Assembly (NCBI GenBank): GCA_023400055.1
Contig: JAEXFN010000061.1
Location: forward strand, 45,813 to 109,812
Source: Bacillota bacterium
GTDB taxonomy: Bacteria > Bacillota > UBA4882 > UBA8346
Reading direction: 5' to 3'
DNA length: 64,000 nucleotides
Position 1 is the first letter of the stretch. Each line of letters opens with the position of its first letter. Below the pieces are notes generated by a model. It saw only the letters and a list, made by a program, of their open reading frames with translations, was not told the DNA's origin and ran no database searches. Below are positions 62,953 through 64,000 of the stretch, piece after piece. A program made the translations under genes and the position numbers.

Positions 62953-64000
62953 ATGACCAAAATTCCAGAGAATTATCTGGAAAAAGTCTATGGGGGCTGG
63001 CTGGGGAAGATAATCGGAGTCAGGCATGGAGCGCCGATTGAAGGCTGGACGTATGAAAAGATTCAAAAAGTTTTCGGGGCGATCGACGGATATCTGGTTG
63101 ATTACCGGGATTTTGCTGCCGATGACGACAGCAACGGCCCAATGTTCTTTTTAAGAGCGCTTGAAGATTATACCTATACGTCTGATATTACCGCGGAACA
63201 GATCGGCTTAACCTGGCTTAATTATGCTCCCTATGAGCACGGCTTTTACTGGTGGGGTGGTTATGGCAGATCAACGGAACATACAGCCTATCTTAACTTA
63301 AGAAACGGGATAATGGCTCCGCGTTCGGGTTCCGTGGAACAAAACGGCGCAGCCGTGGCCGAACAAATTGGCGGTCAAATTTTTATCGATACATGGGGAT
63401 TGGCAGTGCCGAATAATCCAAGGTTGGCGGCAGAGTATGCTGAGAAAGCCGCAAGCGTATCCCATGGCGGAAACGGGATCTATGGCGGCAGGTTTATCGC
63501 CGCCTGCATCAGTGCGGCATTTGTAGAAACGCGGATTGAAACAATAATTGAGACGGGCCTATCCATGATCCCTCCGGATTGTGAATATGCCAAAATGAGC
63601 CGGGAAGTGATGAAGTTCTATCAAGCCCATCCGGCAAACTGGAGGGATTGTTTTAAATTTGTAAAGGATAACTTCGGGTATGACCGCTATCCCGGGAACT
63701 GTCACATTATTCCCAACTCAGCCATTATTGTATTATCCCTTTTATATGGCGAAGGAGACTTTTCAAAAACGCTTAATATAGGCAACATGTGTGGCTGGGA
63801 CACCGATTGCAATGTCGCCAATGTCGGGACCATCATGGGAGTGCGAAACGGTCTCGAAGGAATAGCTTATGAGAAGTGGCGCAAACCGATCAATGACTTT
63901 TTCGTATGCTCAAGCGTAGTCGGAAGTCTGAATATTATGGATATTCCATGGTGCGTAGCTTACATAGCCAGGCTGGCGTATAAAATTGCCGCAGAGGAGC
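62953..64000 (+). CDS. ADP-ribosylglycohydrolase (DraG/ARH) family protein, cut by window end
   Basis: The first 349 residues of a DraG/ARH-type protein; the gene continues past the window. The start MTKIPENYLEKVYGGWLGKIIGVRHGAP is typical. Binuclear-metal motifs are visible as ADDDSN (early) and GWDTDCNVANVG (late). Classical members remove ADP-ribose from proteins, but many relatives in sugar operons look like glycosidases or nucleosidases. It follows the importer binding protein by 101 bases with GGAG upstream, so a role in handling the imported compound is plausible. Confidence 0.85.
   Translation, partial: MTKIPENYLEKVYGGWLGKIIGVRHGAPIEGWTYEKIQKVFGAIDGYLVDYRDFAADDDSNGPMFFLRALEDYTYTSDITAEQIGLTWLNYAPYEHGFYWWGGYGRSTEHTAYLNLRNGIMAPRSGSVEQNGAAVAEQIGGQIFIDTWGLAVPNNPRLAAEYAEKAASVSHGGNGIYGGRFIAACISAAFVETRIETIIETGLSMIPPDCEYAKMSREVMKFYQAHPANWRDCFKFVKDNFGYDRYPGNCHIIPNSAIIVLSLLYGEGDFSKTLNIGNMCGWDTDCNVANVGTIMGVRNGLEGIAYEKWRKPINDFFVCSSVVGSLNIMDIPWCVAYIARLAYKIAAEE

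Overview
The window looks like a piece of chromosome from a saccharolytic, endospore-forming bacterium of the Bacillota with an outer membrane. Three things point there. There is a GerA/GerC/GerB spore-germinant receptor set (6.5-10.5 kb). Three YesM/YesN-type two-component pairs sit beside sugar ABC importers, a Bacillota habit. A TolC-family outer-membrane protein with an HlyD-type adaptor (41.9-44.4 kb) only makes sense in a diderm cell. Base composition is moderately GC-rich, but the 22-32 kb stretch and its promoters are visibly more AT-rich. A deep-branching diderm spore-former would fit; the exact lineage is a guess.

Layout. 0-5.8 kb: end of a sugar importer, a GH88 unsaturated-uronyl hydrolase, an LUD-domain protein and a YesM/YesN pair. 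6.1-6.3 kb: first of four dispersed arrays of 21-bp units. 6.5-10.5 kb: germination genes. 10.8-11.6 kb: two small orphan proteins (NTF2-like and Dabb). 11.8-18.3 kb: a LacI-type regulator, a GH127 beta-L-arabinofuranosidase and a CUT1 importer, with two identical 14-bp operators. 18.7-21.8 kb: second array, signal peptidase I, an MgtC-like protein and a methyltransferase. 22.2-37.7 kb: a large cyclitol/inositol-type locus. 37.7-38.9 kb: a gene-free region ending in a 21-bp-phased array of DnaA-box-like 9-mers. 38.9-40.9 kb: a CGNR regulator and a D,D-carboxypeptidase. 41.2-46.2 kb: a TetR-controlled tripartite exporter. 46.3-47.1 kb: a membrane acetyltransferase-like protein, then the third array. 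47.7-59.4 kb: GH28 and a CUT1 importer on the minus strand, divergent from a YesN/YesM pair, then the fourth array and another YesN/YesM pair. 59.7-64 kb: another CUT1 importer followed by an ADP-ribosylglycohydrolase-family gene cut by the window end.

How the genes work together. Most of the window consists of self-contained modules for taking up and cleaving plant or host polysaccharide fragments (uronides, arabinofuranosides, pectin). Each has a solute-binding protein, two permeases and a glycosidase or regulator. None of the CUT1 importers carries its own ATPase, so a shared ATPase elsewhere is likely. The most interesting locus is 22.2-37.7 kb. A CUT2 importer feeds two creatininase-family hydrolases and two TIM-barrel epimerases, resembling IolN and IolO of the Thermotoga inositol route. 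These are followed by lower-pathway genes of Bacillus type (class II aldolase, IolC kinase, IolA dehydrogenase) and two zinc alcohol dehydrogenases. The classical IolG, IolE, IolD and IolB are absent. Two matched promoters with shared operator-like motifs, and an XRE-cupin regulator between the gene blocks, suggest one regulon.

The other notable signals are non-coding. One is the phased DnaA-box-like array at 38.57-38.87 kb. The other is the four-copy family of 21-bp-period elements lying just downstream of plus-strand genes. No tRNA, rRNA, CRISPR array, transposase or prophage gene was recognised.
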